In this document: one piece after another, positions 8,676 through 18,594 of the stretch | Layout of the letters: each line of letters begins with the position of its first letter | How positions within the stretch are numbered: the stretch's first letter is position 1 | NCBI RefSeq assembly: GCF_002902985.1 | Contig: NZ_CP026167.1 | Coordinates: forward strand, 3,038,001-3,102,000 | Reading direction: 5' to 3' | From: Leclercia sp. LSNIH1 | GTDB taxonomy: Bacteria > Pseudomonadota > Gammaproteobacteria > Enterobacterales > Enterobacteriaceae | Length of the DNA: 64,000 nucleotides | Position numbers and translations under genes: made by a program | The notes under the pieces: generated by a model | What the model saw: the letters and a program-made list of their open reading frames with translations, nothing else | What the model was told of the DNA's origin: nothing | Databases searched by the model: none

Positions 8676-10184
8676 TTACACGGCGGCGGTGTTGCTCGCT
8701 TTAGCGGTATTGTCGTCGTCCTGAGTCATGCGGTTCAGTTTTGGTGCAGTCAGCATCATCAGCACAGCGATAACCGCAGTGGCGATACCAATCTGCAGGA
8801 ACACGTCACCATAGACATGCAGCGACTGCAGCGGATCGGTCACATCAGAAGGCACAGCCATCAGGTTGGCGATCTTACCGGCGATGATGGCAGCACCGGC
8901 AGTGGTCAGGAACCAGCTACCCATGATGAAGCCCATCAGACGCTGTGGAACCAGCTGTGCAACCATCGCCAGGCCCAGACCGGAGATCATCAGCTCACCG
9001 ATAGACTGCAGGGCGTAGCTCAGGATCAGCCAGTTCACGGAAACGATACCCGCGTCGCTGGCGAATTCCGCGCCCAGCGGCAGTACCAGGAAGGCACCCG
9101 AGCAGAGCACCATGCCCACCGCGAACTTGTGCGGCATTGGCAGGCGGTCGCCCATCTTGTTGTAGATGGCAGCCAGGATCGGGCTACCTACCATGATCCA
9201 GAACGGGTTCAGGGCCTGGAACTGCTCAGGCTCGAACGCGATACCCAGGATAGAGTGCTCAACGTTACGGATCGCGAAGAAGTTCAGAGACGTTGGCATC
9301 TGGCTGTACAGCACGAAGAAGACAATCGCTTCAACCATCAGGATAAAGGCAACAATCATCTTACGACGCGCCGCGCCCTGCATGGAGAAGGCTTCTTTTG
9401 CAAAGATGCAGATGATACCCAGCGCAACCACGCCCAGCACCGCACGGGCAATACCCTGGTTGTGCAGCAGCCAGGTGGCGATAGCAACCAGCACGACAAC
9501 ACCAACCAGCGTCGCCAGCAATTTACCCATCTGTACCGGCGCAAAGTCAGGTTTTGAACCGTACTCTTTCACCCAGCTGCGGCAGAACAGGAAGTTCACC
9601 ACGGTGATCAGCATACCGACGAAGCTCAGGGCAAACGCCACGCTCCAGCCGAATTTTGCTGCCAGCCACGGGGTTGCCAGCATGGAGAAGAAGGAGCCAA
9701 TGTTGATGGACATGTAGTACATGGTGAATGCACCGTCCAGACGCGGGTCATCTTTCTTATAACAGGTAGAAAGCAGGGCAGACGGGTTCGCCTTGAACAG
9801 GCCGTTACCCACCGCGATGGTCGCCATACCCAGGTAAACCACGCCGGCATCGTGACCGGACCAGGCTACCAGACCATAACCGATCGCCAGAACGATGGCG
9901 CCCAGCAGGATGACACGTTTGGTTCCCAGTACTTTATCGCCCAGCCAGCCACCAATTGCGACCAGACCGTAGACCAGAGCACTGAAAGAAGAGAACAGGG
10001 TGATGGAATCGGCTTCGGACATACCCAGTTGTTTCACCAGGTAAACCGCCATGATCCCTTGCAGACCGTAGTAACCAAAACGCTCCCACAGCTCAATAGA
10101 GAATATGAGATAGAACGATTTAGGTTGTTTGAAAGCGTTAAGACTTACGCTCTCTTCAGCTGGTTTATTGTTTGCAGTAGACAC
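8676..10184 (-). CDS. dtpA: Dipeptide/tripeptide proton symporter DtpA (TppB)
   Basis: DtpA is a POT/PTR-family (MFS-fold) inner-membrane transporter taking up di- and tripeptides with protons. It has 502 residues and about 14 membrane segments, like the 500-residue E. coli protein. The PTR proton-coupling motif ExxERFxYYG is present as [10 protein letters not shown] (about residues 31-40). The PTR signature continues with [15 protein letters not shown] and [16 protein letters not shown]. The N-terminal 120 residues are nearly identical to E. coli. In E. coli this gene is OmpR-dependent; here it has a long upstream region described separately. Confidence 0.96.
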   Translation of the reverse strand: MSTANNKPAEESVSLNAFKQPKSFYLIFSIELWERFGYYGLQGIMAVYLVKQLGMSEADSITLFSSFSALVYGLVAIGGWLGDKVLGTKRVILLGAIVLAIGYGLVAWSGHDAGVVYLGMATIAVGNGLFKANPSALLSTCYKKDDPRLDGAFTMYYMSINIGSFFSMLATPWLAAKFGWSVAFALSFVGMLITVVNFLFCRSWVKEYGSKPDFAPVQMGKLLATLVGVVVLVAIATWLLHNQGIARAVLGVVALGIICIFAKEAFSMQGAARRKMIVAFILMVEAIVFFVLYSQMPTSLNFFAIRNVEHSILGIAFEPEQFQALNPFWIMVGSPILAAIYNKMGDRLPMPHKFAVGMVLCSGAFLVLPLGAEFASDAGIVSVNWLILSYALQSIGELMISGLGLAMVAQLVPQRLMGFIMGSWFLTTAGAAIIAGKIANLMAVPSDVTDPLQSLHVYGDVFLQIGIATAVIAVLMMLTAPKLNRMTQDDDNTAKASNTAAV

Positions 10185-10362
10185 ATATACCTCTTTTTTT
10201 ACATCCCATATTAACGGGGGTGTTCATAGCGTGATGACCGTAGTCCATCCGCTTTATAGTTATAGTGGGAGGGGAAACGGCGGGTAATGTTCACTATCCT
10301 GACCCGTCTGGCAAGACGTTTGTAATAGTCTGTTACATTTAACTCAAGCCCTATAATGCGCC

Positions 10363-10420
10363 AGAAACCTAAATGTTATTTAGCGTTAAATTTTACCGTT
10401 TCGGTGAAACTGGTTTTTTT
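10363..10420 (+). ncRNA. Candidate short RNA upstream of dtpA
   Basis: A perfect TATAAT (10352-10357) is followed about 40 nt later by a rho-independent terminator: ACCGTTTC pairs with GAAACTGGT and is followed by seven T (10395-10420). No plus-strand gene ends here, so the terminator has no known client. If transcription starts about 7 nt after the -10, the product is about 58 nt. The -35 region (CTGTTA, 16-nt spacing) is weak. It may equally be a remnant or a 5' fragment. No match to a named RNA was recognised. Confidence 0.35.
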
Positions 10421-10605
10421 CACTATTCAGTAGGGGAGAAAATCGCCGTATGGCGATATGTTCTGCTGTAAAAGGTGTTGGGCAGTGATATGGCCTATGT
10501 TCTGAAAAATAACCGGACATATCTACGGTTGAGAAGGGGGTATTTCTCGATGCTGTAGGGCTTTAGTAGCCATTTTGACACATAAAATTAACAGCGTGTG
10601 AACAG

Positions 10606-10621
10606 AGTGATCGCCATCACA
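10606..10621. promoter_or_regulatory. CRP-like binding site
   Basis: AGTGATCGCCATCACA matches the CRP core TGTGA-N6-TCACA at nine of ten positions. It lies about 420 bp upstream of dtpA. No promoter elements were assigned to it. Confidence 0.4.
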
Positions 10622-10775
10622 TTTATATAGAAAATTTTGCTGACGAAAAAACAATTAACCTGTTTGATTGTTATATAGCCGCACAATGCGCGAACCGTAA
10701 ACTTTTGCTCAGACAGAAAAACTGCAAAAGGCGAGCCTGAAAGATACTCGTGCTTAATATAAGGTTTTCAGGTGA

Positions 10776-10800
10776 TAAAAAAACCGTCGAATGACGGTTT
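10776..10800 (-). terminator. Terminator of the rsx-nth operon
   Basis: On the minus strand AAACCGTCATTCGACGGTTT folds into a stem with loop ATTC-like centre and runs into seven T. It begins at the nth stop codon and ends the seven-gene operon. Confidence 0.85.
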
Positions 10801-11435
10801 CAGTGGTCGGTTTTCTCTTTAAATTCACAGAGATCTTCAATAATACAGGAGCCACAGCGCGGTTTACGCGCAATGCAGGTATAGCGTCCGTGGAGGATCA
10901 ACCAGTGATGGCAGTCGACCTTGAACTCCGCAGGAACCACTTTCAGCAGCTTATCTTCGACCTGCTCCACGTTTTTGCCCGGAGCGAAGTTCGTTCGGTT
11001 GCAGACACGAAAGATATGAGTATCCACGGCAATGGTCGGCCAGCCGAAGGCGGTATTCAGCACCACGTTGGCGGTTTTACGGCCCACGCCAGGCAGTGCT
11101 TCCAGCGCCGCGCGATCTTCCGGTACCTCACCGCCGTGCAGCTCTATCAGCATCCGGCAGGTCTTGATCACATTCTCGGCTTTGCTGTTAAACAGGCCGA
11201 TGGTTTTGATGTACGACTTTACCCCCTCAACGCCCAGCTCCAGCATCGCCTGAGGCGTGTTGGCGACGGGGTAGAGCTTCGCGGTGGCTTTATTGACGCT
11301 CACGTCGGTCGCCTGCGCGGAGAGCAACACCGCGATCAACAGTTCAAAGGGCGAGGTAAAATTCAGCTCGGTGGTCGGGTGCGGGTTATTCTCACGCAGG
11401 CGCTGCAAAATGGTTAAACGTTTCTCTTTGTTCAT
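10800..11435 (-). CDS. nth: Endonuclease III (Nth)
   Basis: Nth is a bifunctional DNA glycosylase/AP lyase that removes oxidised pyrimidines in base-excision repair. The 211 residues match E. coli Nth in length. The helix-hairpin-helix [13 protein letters not shown] carries the catalytic Lys (GRKTA), and AVDTHIFRV carries the catalytic Asp. The 4Fe-4S loop C-x6-C-x2-C-x5-C is intact near the C-terminus ([17 protein letters not shown]). The start overlaps the rsxE stop by 4 nt (ATGA), so it is the last gene of the rsx operon. This links oxidative-damage repair to SoxR reset. Confidence 0.97.
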   Translation of the reverse strand: MNKEKRLTILQRLRENNPHPTTELNFTSPFELLIAVLLSAQATDVSVNKATAKLYPVANTPQAMLELGVEGVKSYIKTIGLFNSKAENVIKTCRMLIELHGGEVPEDRAALEALPGVGRKTANVVLNTAFGWPTIAVDTHIFRVCNRTNFAPGKNVEQVEDKLLKVVPAEFKVDCHHWLILHGRYTCIARKPRCGSCIIEDLCEFKEKTDH

Positions 11436-12118
11436 GAGGCCTTCTCAGGGATCCCTTCCTCTGCGCTGCGCGTGGCAGCGCGGCGTTTACGTTTCTCGTC
11501 AATGAGGTATTTTACTGCCAGCATCATCCCCAGGCCAATAAACGCGCCAGGGGGCAGCATCGCCAGCAGGAACGGCGTATCGGTGTGGAACACCTCAATG
11601 CGCAGAACTTTGGCCCAGCTGCCCAGCAGCGCATCTGCGCCATCGAACAGGGTACCGTTGCCAAGGATTTCACGCATGGCGCCCAGGACAAACATCGCCC
11701 CGGTCGCCCCCATGCCGATGGCAAAGCCATCAAGGGCCGAAATCAGCGGATCGTTTTTCACCGCAAAGGCTTCGGCGCGGCCCACCACGATACAGTTGGT
11801 GACGATCAGCGGGATAAAAATCCCCAGCGACTGATAGAGGCCAAAGGCCCAGGCGTTGATCAGCATCTGCACGACGCTCACCACCGAGGCGATAATCATC
11901 ACGTAGATCGGAATACGAATCTCTGACGGCGTCCAGCGGCGCAGGGCAGAGATCGACAGGTTGGTCAGGATCAATACCAAGGTGGTGGCAAGGCCAAGGC
12001 CCAACGCGTTGGTAACGGTGGAGGTGACGGCCAGCAGCGGACACATCCCCAGCAGCTGTACCAGCGCGGAGTTGTTTTTCCACAGCCCCTGAACAAAAAC
12101 CTCTTTTACCTGGCTCAT
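11432..12118 (-). CDS. rsxE: RsxE, electron transport complex membrane subunit
   Basis: RsxE is an integral inner-membrane subunit of the Rsx (Rnf-type) complex, which uses NAD(P)H-derived electrons to keep SoxR reduced. It has 228 residues and about six hydrophobic segments. Conserved [17 protein letters not shown] is near the N-terminus, with the half-channel segments [17 protein letters not shown] and [11 protein letters not shown]. It is paralogous to RsxA, encoded at the other end of the operon. Its start overlaps the rsxG stop. Confidence 0.96.
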   Translation of the reverse strand: MSQVKEVFVQGLWKNNSALVQLLGMCPLLAVTSTVTNALGLGLATTLVLILTNLSISALRRWTPSEIRIPIYVMIIASVVSVVQMLINAWAFGLYQSLGIFIPLIVTNCIVVGRAEAFAVKNDPLISALDGFAIGMGATGAMFVLGAMREILGNGTLFDGADALLGSWAKVLRIEVFHTDTPFLLAMLPPGAFIGLGMMLAVKYLIDEKRKRRAATRSAEEGIPEKAS

Positions 12119-12741
12119 GAACGCTCCTCACAGGCGGGCAGATTGTTAAGTTGCGCAGGCAGCGATTGTGCGTAAACCCCCGCACGTTTAACGGCGTTCA
12201 CTACCGCACGTGGGGTGATGGTCGCACCGGTAAACTGATCGATATCACCACCATCTTTTTTCACCGCGAACGCCGGATCGTCAATACCGTGGATCACTCT
12301 ACCAGCGAAATGCAAAATCCAGTCGCTTAAGCGGGTTTCAATCTTATCTCCAAGGCCTGGCGTTTCGTGGTGCTCGGTCACGCGCGTACCCAGCACGGTG
12401 CCGGAAAAATCGGTGCCCACCAGCAGCCTGATAGCGCCGGAGTATCCATCCGGGGCGGTGGCCTCCATCACCACGCCGGTCGGCGTATCGCCTTTACGGG
12501 CGATAAAAATACGGTGGGTGCCTTTGCCAAGCGCTGGCGTCTGGACAAGATAACAGCTCTTCTGCAGATCGTTATCGTAGATATCTGCCGGGATCACCTG
12601 GTCAAACAGCGCTTTTTGCTGACGGGCCGCCTGTTCATCAATGGTGGATTTGGTTAAGCCGTTGACCAGCGCGGTCATGCCGGTGAGCACGGCGGCAAAG
12701 AGCGCCAGCGTCACGCCGTGTTTTTGCATCGTTCTTAACAT
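12115..12741 (-). CDS. rsxG: RsxG, flavoprotein subunit of the Rsx complex
   Basis: RsxG is a 208-residue periplasm-facing subunit with one N-terminal membrane anchor (about residues 9-28). FMN is attached covalently through Thr in the S/TGATxT motif, seen here as [28 protein letters not shown] and [11 protein letters not shown] match the FMN-binding domain family shared with NqrC. The start overlaps nothing but lies 9 nt after the rsxD stop, and the 3' end overlaps rsxE. Its job is to pass electrons across the membrane within the complex. Confidence 0.96.
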   Translation of the reverse strand: MLRTMQKHGVTLALFAAVLTGMTALVNGLTKSTIDEQAARQQKALFDQVIPADIYDNDLQKSCYLVQTPALGKGTHRIFIARKGDTPTGVVMEATAPDGYSGAIRLLVGTDFSGTVLGTRVTEHHETPGLGDKIETRLSDWILHFAGRVIHGIDDPAFAVKKDGGDIDQFTGATITPRAVVNAVKRAGVYAQSLPAQLNNLPACEERS

Positions 12742-12750
12742 GGCAGATCC

Positions 12751-13803
12751 TTAGCGATGGCCGTACACGCGCGGACGCGTGTAGTAGTCGATGAGCGGAA
12801 CGGTGATGTTCGCCAGCAGCACGGCAAAGGCCACGCCGTCCGGGTAACCGCCAAAGCTGCGGATCAGCCACACCAGCAAACCGGCCAGCGCGCCAAAAAT
12901 CAGGCGCCCACGGTTGGTGGTAGAGGCCGTTACCGGGTCGGTCAGAATAAAGAAAGCACCCAGCATGGTCGCGCCGGAGAGCAGATGGATCTGCGGCGAC
13001 GCCAGCGACGCCGGCGAGAAGAACCAGCCCAGCCCGGAACAGACCGCAAGCGTTACCAGGAAGCTCACCGGGATATGCCAGCGGATCGCTTTCTGCCACA
13101 GCAGGAACAGGCCACCGGCCAGGTACGCCAGGTTAACCCACTGCCAGCCCGCGCCTGCCAGCACGCCGCTGTAAATGGGCGACTGGAGGATCTGCTCTAC
13201 GCTGTGACCCGCGTGCAGAGAGGTTTTGAAGGTATCGAGCGGCGTCGCCTGGCTGATGCCATCCACCCCCAGACGCAGGGTGTTCATATCCGCGCCGCTG
13301 GCGGTATGGCCGGAGAAGATCACCTGCACGGCATCCATAAAGCCTGGCACCGTCGCGGCAATCTCATGCGGCGGCAGCCAGCTGGTCATCTGCACCGGGA
13401 AGGAGATCAGCAGCACCACATAGCCAATCATCGCCGGGTTAAACGGGTTATGCCCGAGGCCGCCATAGAGCTGCTTGGCGATGATTACCGCAAATACGGT
13501 GCCGAGCACCACCATCCACCAGGGGGCGAAGGGCGGAATACTGATGGCCAGCAGCAGGCCGGTGAGCAGGGCGGAATTGTCCGCCAGAATTTTGCCCACC
13601 GCGATTTTTCGCAGTTTGAGTACCAGCGCTTCGGCCGCCAGCGCGCTCACACAGCCAAGGATGATCTGCAGCAACGTACCCCAGCCGAAGAACCAGAGCT
13701 GTACGGCAATGCCCGGCAGTGCGGCCAGGCAGACCAGCATCATAATGCGCGATGTCTGGCGCTGGTTATGGGTATAAGGGGAGCTTGCGATTCTGAAAAC
13801 CAT
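12751..13803 (-). CDS. rsxD: RsxD, flavoprotein membrane subunit of the Rsx complex
   Basis: RsxD is a 350-residue inner-membrane protein with about nine to ten hydrophobic segments, the NqrB/RnfD counterpart. The [10 protein letters not shown] motif carries the Thr that binds FMN covalently. [15 protein letters not shown] and [16 protein letters not shown] segments are conserved (here [15 protein letters not shown]). It directly follows rsxC, whose stop is adjacent to this start. Length and order match the E. coli operon. Confidence 0.96.
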   Translation of the reverse strand: MVFRIASSPYTHNQRQTSRIMMLVCLAALPGIAVQLWFFGWGTLLQIILGCVSALAAEALVLKLRKIAVGKILADNSALLTGLLLAISIPPFAPWWMVVLGTVFAVIIAKQLYGGLGHNPFNPAMIGYVVLLISFPVQMTSWLPPHEIAATVPGFMDAVQVIFSGHTASGADMNTLRLGVDGISQATPLDTFKTSLHAGHSVEQILQSPIYSGVLAGAGWQWVNLAYLAGGLFLLWQKAIRWHIPVSFLVTLAVCSGLGWFFSPASLASPQIHLLSGATMLGAFFILTDPVTASTTNRGRLIFGALAGLLVWLIRSFGGYPDGVAFAVLLANITVPLIDYYTRPRVYGHR

Positions 13804-16017
13804 TTAATCCTCGTTAACTGCCTGCTGTGCGGCTCTCTTCGCCTGTACCCGCGCGATGGCGGCAGCCACTGCCGCTTTGCGTGGATCGTCATTGGCTGCC
13901 GGCTCTTCTTCCTGTTGCGCCGCCTTGCGCGCTTTTGCCCGGGCAATGGCGGCTTCGACCGCGGCTTTACGCGGGTCGACGGGTACGGGTTCTTCCTGTT
14001 TTGCTTCCGGCGGCGCGGCTTTACGGGCTTTGGCCCGGGCAATCGCCGCTTCGACGGCCGCTTTACGCGGGTCGACCTGAGCCTGTTCAACCTGAATATC
14101 GTCCGGCTGCGCCGCTTTGCGGGCTTTCGCCCGGGCGATGGCCGCTTCGACCGCCGCTTTACGCGGATCGACTGGCGCTGGCTCGCTCTGGTTCTCTTCC
14201 AGTGGCGCCGCTTTGCGGGCTTTCGCCCGGGCGATGGCCGCTTCGACCGCGGCTTTACGCGGATCCACCGGAGCAGGCTCGGCCTGAGTCTCTTCCGGTG
14301 GCGCCGCTTTGCGGGCTTTTGCGCGGGCGATGGCGGCCTCGACCGCCGCTTTACGCGGATCGGTTTCTGTTGATGCGGCGGCAGCCTGCGCTTTTTCCGC
14401 CTGACGGGCGCGGGCCTCTGCTTTGCGCGCTTCGCGGGCGGCAATCATCTCGCTGTTATCCGGGCGCTGACCCGCCGGGATCACCACATCTTCTGTCGCG
14501 GTGGCTTTCTTCTCGCGCACACGCGCCAGGGCAGCATTAATGGCATCCTGGTCTTTTGCCGCAGGCTGAACTGCCGCTTTCTTATGGCGCGCTTCTCGGG
14601 CGGCTTTCTCGCGTTCAAGGCGCTGCTGGCGCGCTTCAAACCGTGCTTTGGCTTCGGCTGCGCGTTTCTCTTCCTGGGCGATCGCGTAAATTTCGGCTTT
14701 CTCGACGCGGAAATATTGCACCAGCGGAATATTGCTCGGGCAGACCCAGGCGCAGGCGCCACACTCAATGCAGTCGGCCAGGTTGTGGGATTTCGCTTTA
14801 TCGTGGATCTGCCCTTTGCTGTACCAGTAGAGCTGCTGAGGCAGCAGATCCGCCGGGCAGGCATCGGCACAGGCGCTGCAGCGAATGCAGCCTTTCTCTT
14901 CCTGCGTTTCGCCCATCTCGCTGACGGACGGCGCCAGCAGGCAGTTGGTGATTTTTACCACCGGGACATCCAGCCAGGGCAGGGTAAAGCCCATCAGCGG
15001 CCCGCCCATAATTACCATTTGCTCGGCGCTCGGGCAGAACCCGGCCTGATCCAGCAGATGACGAACCGGCGTGCCCAGACGCGCCCAGACGTTACCGGGA
15101 CGGCTAACCGATTCCCCGGTAAGGGTAACGACGCGCTCGGTAAGCGGCTCCCCGTCAACAACGGCACGTTTAACGGCATAGGCGGTGCCGACGTTCTGCA
15201 TCAGGACGCCAATGTCAGAAGAACGACCGCCGTGCGGGACCTGCTTGCCGGTTAAAATCTGGGTCAGCTGCTTTGCGCCACCGGAGGGGTACTTGGTGGG
15301 GATAACGCGCAGGCTGATATCATGGCTGCCCGCCAGCACCGCACGCAGCATGGAGATGGCCTGCGGTTTGTTATCTTCAATGCCGATCAGCACCTCCTGC
15401 GGCTGCAGAATGTGCGCGAGAATACGAATGCCCTCGACGATCTGCGCGGCGCAGTCCTGCATCAGACGATCGTCCGCGGTGATGTACGGCTCGCACTCGG
15501 CGGCGTTGATAATCAGGGTTTTGATCTTGTCGCCGCCGCCCTGCAGTTTGTTACCGGTTGGGAAGCCCGCGCCGCCCAGACCGGCGACGCCAGACTGATG
15601 AATGCGCTCGATCAGCGCCTCGCGGCTGTGGTTGCGGTAGTCGCTCCAGCCGTCGCGCTCAATCCAGCGATCTTCGCCATCGGCGTCGATGATGACGCAC
15701 AGCTCAGAGAGGGCGGAAGGGTGGGCAACGGTATGGGGCGCAATCGCCACCACGGTGCCGGAGGTAGGGGCGTGCACAGGCAGCATACGTCCGCGTCCAA
15801 AGGTCAGCGGCTGGCCGCGTAACACGCTGTCGCCAGGTTTAACGCACAGCTCACCCTCAGCACCGATGTGCTGCTTCAGGGGGATAACAAAACGGTTGGC
15901 CAGCGGGATCTGGCGCAGCGGCGTACCGCTGGACTGGGTTTTCATCTCTGGCGGATGAATACCGCCATCGAAATCCCAGATCTTCTCTTTTCTGAAGGCA
16001 GAAAATAACTTAAGCAT
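13804..16017 (-). CDS. rsxC: RsxC, iron-sulfur/NADH-binding subunit of the Rsx complex
   Basis: RsxC is the peripheral cytoplasmic subunit thought to receive electrons from NAD(P)H. It has 737 residues, close to E. coli (740). The N-terminal NqrF/RnfC core carries [13 protein letters not shown], an NADH/FMN loop. Two ferredoxin motifs follow: [12 protein letters not shown] and [12 protein letters not shown], near residues 377-430. The last 185 residues are six copies of an Ala/Arg/Lys-rich helix unit of about 32 residues, unusual and low-complexity. It overlaps rsxB by 8 nt. A large antisense open frame here is a by-product of the repeat composition. Confidence 0.96.
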   Translation of the reverse strand: MLKLFSAFRKEKIWDFDGGIHPPEMKTQSSGTPLRQIPLANRFVIPLKQHIGAEGELCVKPGDSVLRGQPLTFGRGRMLPVHAPTSGTVVAIAPHTVAHPSALSELCVIIDADGEDRWIERDGWSDYRNHSREALIERIHQSGVAGLGGAGFPTGNKLQGGGDKIKTLIINAAECEPYITADDRLMQDCAAQIVEGIRILAHILQPQEVLIGIEDNKPQAISMLRAVLAGSHDISLRVIPTKYPSGGAKQLTQILTGKQVPHGGRSSDIGVLMQNVGTAYAVKRAVVDGEPLTERVVTLTGESVSRPGNVWARLGTPVRHLLDQAGFCPSAEQMVIMGGPLMGFTLPWLDVPVVKITNCLLAPSVSEMGETQEEKGCIRCSACADACPADLLPQQLYWYSKGQIHDKAKSHNLADCIECGACAWVCPSNIPLVQYFRVEKAEIYAIAQEEKRAAEAKARFEARQQRLEREKAAREARHKKAAVQPAAKDQDAINAALARVREKKATATEDVVIPAGQRPDNSEMIAAREARKAEARARQAEKAQAAAASTETDPRKAAVEAAIARAKARKAAPPEETQAEPAPVDPRKAAVEAAIARAKARKAAPLEENQSEPAPVDPRKAAVEAAIARAKARKAAQPDDIQVEQAQVDPRKAAVEAAIARAKARKAAPPEAKQEEPVPVDPRKAAVEAAIARAKARKAAQQEEEPAANDDPRKAAVAAAIARVQAKRAAQQAVNED
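13807..14361 (-). repeat. Six tandem repeats in the 3' end of rsxC
   Basis: Six units of about 96 bp encode [20 protein letters not shown] followed by a variable 7-12 residue linker rich in Pro, Glu and Gln. The DNA is nearly identical between units, so copy number could change by slippage or recombination. Confidence 0.9.
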
Positions 16018-16588
16018 GTTGTTCCACAGGAATAATGCGCACCGGAATGGTCTGAAGATCCCATTTCCAGCTATCGGTCGTGGTGGCTACCGGGCGTAAC
16101 TCAATGCACTGGGTCGGGCAGGGGGCGACACAGAGGTTACAGCCGGTACACAGGTCTTCCATCACGGTATGCATGGCGCGCGTGGCGCCCACAATGGCAT
16201 CTACCGGGCAGGCCTGAATACATTTGGTGCAGCCGATGCAGTTAGGCTCATCGATCACCGCCAGCATGCGCACCGGCTCCTGCGCGCTTTCATCACCATC
16301 GACCGGCTGGGGGTCGACGTTCAGCAGTTCGGCAATCTTCAGCATCACCGCTTCGCCGCCAGGCGCACAGCGGTTAATTTTTTCGCCGCCGCTGCCCACC
16401 GCCTCTGCGTAGGGGCGACAGCCAGGGTAGCCGCACTGCCCGCACTGGCTTTGCGGCAGTAGCTCATCAATTTTTTCGACAATCGGGTCATCCTCCACCG
16501 CGAAGCGGCGTGAGGCGTAACCGAGAATGATGCCAAACAGCAGCCCCAGAACACTGAGGGCAGCAATGGCAATCCAGATTGCATTCAT
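16010..16588 (-). CDS. rsxB: RsxB, ferredoxin-like subunit of the Rsx complex
   Basis: RsxB is a 192-residue subunit with one N-terminal membrane anchor (residues 4-22). It has a DUF/Fe-S domain with [15 protein letters not shown] and two classical 4Fe-4S motifs, [12 protein letters not shown] and [12 protein letters not shown], that wire electrons within the complex. The ATG shares a base with the rsxA stop and the 3' end overlaps rsxC. Length equals the E. coli protein. Confidence 0.97.
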   Translation of the reverse strand: MNAIWIAIAALSVLGLLFGIILGYASRRFAVEDDPIVEKIDELLPQSQCGQCGYPGCRPYAEAVGSGGEKINRCAPGGEAVMLKIAELLNVDPQPVDGDESAQEPVRMLAVIDEPNCIGCTKCIQACPVDAIVGATRAMHTVMEDLCTGCNLCVAPCPTQCIELRPVATTTDSWKWDLQTIPVRIIPVEQHA

Positions 16589-17169
16589 TACAACTTCACC
16601 AGACCACTAAAGCCCATAAAGGCCAGAGACATGAGACCAGCGGTAACCAGCGCGATGGCGTTACCGCGAAACGGTGCCGGGATATCAGCCGCGACCAGGC
16701 GTTCGCGGATCGCTGCAAACAGCACCATCACCAGCGAAAAGCCGACCGCGGCGGAAAAACCGTACAGCGCCGACTGCAGGAAATTGTGCCCAAGGTTAAT
16801 GTTGAGCAGCGCCACGCCGAGCACCGCACAGTTGGTGGTGATCAGCGGCAGGAAGATGCCGAGCAGGCGGTATAACGCCGGGCTGGTTTTACGCACCACC
16901 ATTTCGGTGAACTGCACCACCACAGCGATAACCAGAATAAAGGCCAGCGTGCGCAGATAGGTCAGGCCAAGGGGGATTAAAATCCAGGTATCTACCCACC
17001 AGGCGCAGATCGAGGCGAGGGTCAACACGAAGGTGGTGGCCAACCCCATCCCCATTGCCGTTTCGAGCTTTTTGGATACGCCCATAAATGGGCACAGGCC
17101 AAGGAACTTCACGAGAACGAAGTTGTTTACCAGCACCGTGCCGACAAAGAGCAGTAAGTAATCGGTCAT
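16588..17169 (-). CDS. rsxA: RsxA, electron transport complex membrane subunit
   Basis: RsxA is the first gene of rsxABCDGE-nth. It has 193 residues and about six membrane segments, the NqrE/RnfA counterpart and a paralogue of RsxE. Conserved segments include [19 protein letters not shown] at the N-terminus and [16 protein letters not shown], a half-channel loop with the metal-ligand Cys. No specific operator was recognised upstream; the gap to ydgK is 76 bp. Confidence 0.97.
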   Translation of the reverse strand: MTDYLLLFVGTVLVNNFVLVKFLGLCPFMGVSKKLETAMGMGLATTFVLTLASICAWWVDTWILIPLGLTYLRTLAFILVIAVVVQFTEMVVRKTSPALYRLLGIFLPLITTNCAVLGVALLNINLGHNFLQSALYGFSAAVGFSLVMVLFAAIRERLVAADIPAPFRGNAIALVTAGLMSLAFMGFSGLVKL

Positions 17170-17245
17170 TATTCAGCCTGACATAAAAAAGCCGCCTATT
17201 ATCGGATAAACCGGCGCAGGCGACAACAGGTTAACTGTAAGGTTA

Positions 17246-17686
17246 TTACGGGTTCACAAAGGTGTTCTTTACGCGGGCCGAGCGCTTAAAGTACGGCACG
17301 AACAGCGCGGTCACCAGCAGTGGGAAGAGGAGTTGACGCACTGCCAGCGCATCGGAAACCGGCGAAAAGGCGAAGGCTTTCACGGCCAGCAAGACAGAGA
17401 CCAGCAGCCAGATAATATAGTGCTTAGGCACGCTCCGGCGGCGTTTAAAAAACGCGATGGTCAGCCACAGCGTGTAGTACCACATGGCAATCGCAAAGGC
17501 GAAAGAAATAAACCACATGACGATAGCAGAGGTATTTTGCGCGCCCAGCGTTTTAAGCGCGTGCGGCGTAATTAATGCAGTGGAATAAAGTACCAGTGCC
17601 AGCGACGCACTTAATAATGCAACCAGCAGCCAGGCGAGCGGAGCAAGTAACCAGCCGCCAATTTTTTCTCCAGCCGTTGTGGTCAT
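17246..17686 (-). CDS. ydgK: YdgK, DUF2569 inner-membrane protein
   Basis: This 146-residue protein has four hydrophobic segments. The family segment WYYTLWLTIAFFKRRRSVPKHYIIWLL is nearly identical to E. coli YdgK. Its function is not known. It sits between rsxA and cnu on the same strand, as in E. coli. Confidence 0.9.
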   Translation of the reverse strand: MTTTAGEKIGGWLLAPLAWLLVALLSASLALVLYSTALITPHALKTLGAQNTSAIVMWFISFAFAIAMWYYTLWLTIAFFKRRRSVPKHYIIWLLVSVLLAVKAFAFSPVSDALAVRQLLFPLLVTALFVPYFKRSARVKNTFVNP

Positions 17687-17772
17687 GTTCTCTCCCGATA
17701 GTCAGCGAAAAGCGCGAACTGCAAATTAGCAGGGGCGAGAGTATATAACATTTCCGGGCAATGAGTACCCTT

Positions 17773-17988
17773 TTAGAGCACGTAACGCCACACCGACTTA
17801 GGCACTTCGCCAATGTTGAACAGGCGTCCGCCAGAAACCAGCTCAGCGCGGCGATGGTCAGCGGCGCGGTACATGCTGATAATGTCCTGGTTGTCACTCA
17901 GGGTGTAGTTCAGATGGTCAAAGAGCTTTTCCAGACTTTCAAGGGAATTAATTTTGCGAAATTTTAATAAATAGTCCTGAACTGTCAT
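17773..17988 (-). CDS. cnu: Cnu (YdgT), Hha-family H-NS/oriC co-factor
   Basis: Cnu is a 71-residue Hha/YmoA-family protein that binds the N-terminal part of H-NS or StpA and strengthens silencing of acquired genes; it also binds the cnb site at oriC. The ATG at 17988 gives [20 protein letters not shown], matching E. coli Cnu; upstream in-frame codons are not conserved. The signature [20 protein letters not shown] contains the surface residues that contact H-NS. An H-NS helper encoded 17 kb from slyA, an H-NS antagonist, is typical for this chromosomal region. Confidence 0.95.
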   Translation of the reverse strand: MTVQDYLLKFRKINSLESLEKLFDHLNYTLSDNQDIISMYRAADHRRAELVSGGRLFNIGEVPKSVWRYVL

Positions 17989-18190
17989 TTTAATAATTTT
18001 CCATATAAGAGTGAGTAATGCCAAAGGAGTAATTCGGTCGAATAATAAACGGTTCAAATAAGACGTAAACGGTTTGCCAAAGCGCACCAGCAAAAATAAG
18101 AGTTTTCTTGATTGATGAAATCAGGCGTCGGCCGACGCCTGGCGAAGAAGGTTAACGCTGTTCATGACGGCTGGCAATAAGCAACTGACA

Positions 18191-18361
18191 TCATATGTCA
18201 CTATTTTTGGTGAGCGTATGGGGCTTGGCTTGATTGAGTGTATTCACCGGCTCGGGTGGCTGGTAGTTATCAATATGACTGGCAACGGCGAGCAGTATCA
18301 CCGACACGCCCAGCACGATCCATCCCGCTAACTCGATAATTCGATTAATTATTGTCGTCAT
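18191..18361 (-). CDS. blr: Blr, small membrane divisome-associated protein
   Basis: Blr is a short single-pass inner-membrane protein associated with the divisome and beta-lactam tolerance in E. coli (41 residues). The core IIELAGWIVLGVSVILLAVASHIDNYQPPE is nearly identical to E. coli Blr, but both ends are longer. From ATG 18361 the product is 56 residues, with six extra residues at the start and a diverged tail (PVNTLNQAKPHTLTKNSDI). A start at 18385 (64 residues) is also possible; neither has a strong ribosome-binding site. Position between cnu and ydgJ is the same as in E. coli. Confidence 0.8.
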   Translation of the reverse strand: MTTIINRIIELAGWIVLGVSVILLAVASHIDNYQPPEPVNTLNQAKPHTLTKNSDI

Positions 18362-18594
18362 GATTCTTGGTGATGTTTTATCCATAAATACAGATCCAGA
18401 ATTTTACAGTGCGATATGCCTTCGGGCAAGCGCTTTACAAGGATGTTTTGCGATTGTATTCAGCGAGTTATAAATGTTAATCAGAAATTACTGATTGCTT
18501 CTGTTGCTATAGGGCAAGGTACGCCAGATTAATCTATTGTGACGGGAGAGGAGATAGTGTGAAATATGCAGGTCAAAAGATGAGAGGCGATTTC

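Larger units (their letters stand above)
10185..10799. other. Long gene-free region upstream of dtpA
   Basis: No protein-coding gene is supported in these 615 bp. They hold the dtpA promoter(s), a plus-strand promoter-plus-terminator pair that may encode a short RNA (10352-10420), a short hairpin (GAGAA/TTCTC near 10530-10548) and a CRP-like palindrome (10606-10621). The stretch 10560-10760 is relatively AT-rich. Confidence 0.7.

Noticed and set aside
8670..9557. A 295-codon open frame antisense to dtpA
   Set aside because: The composition (His, Gln, Arg, Asn rich, no domain) is typical of an antisense shadow, and dtpA is conserved throughout.
12757..14373. A 538-codon open frame antisense to rsxD and rsxC
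   Set aside because: It lies opposite two well-conserved genes, is very rich in Arg, Gln, His and Gly, and its 3' part mirrors the rsxC repeats. This is what GC-rich antisense frames look like, with no family match.
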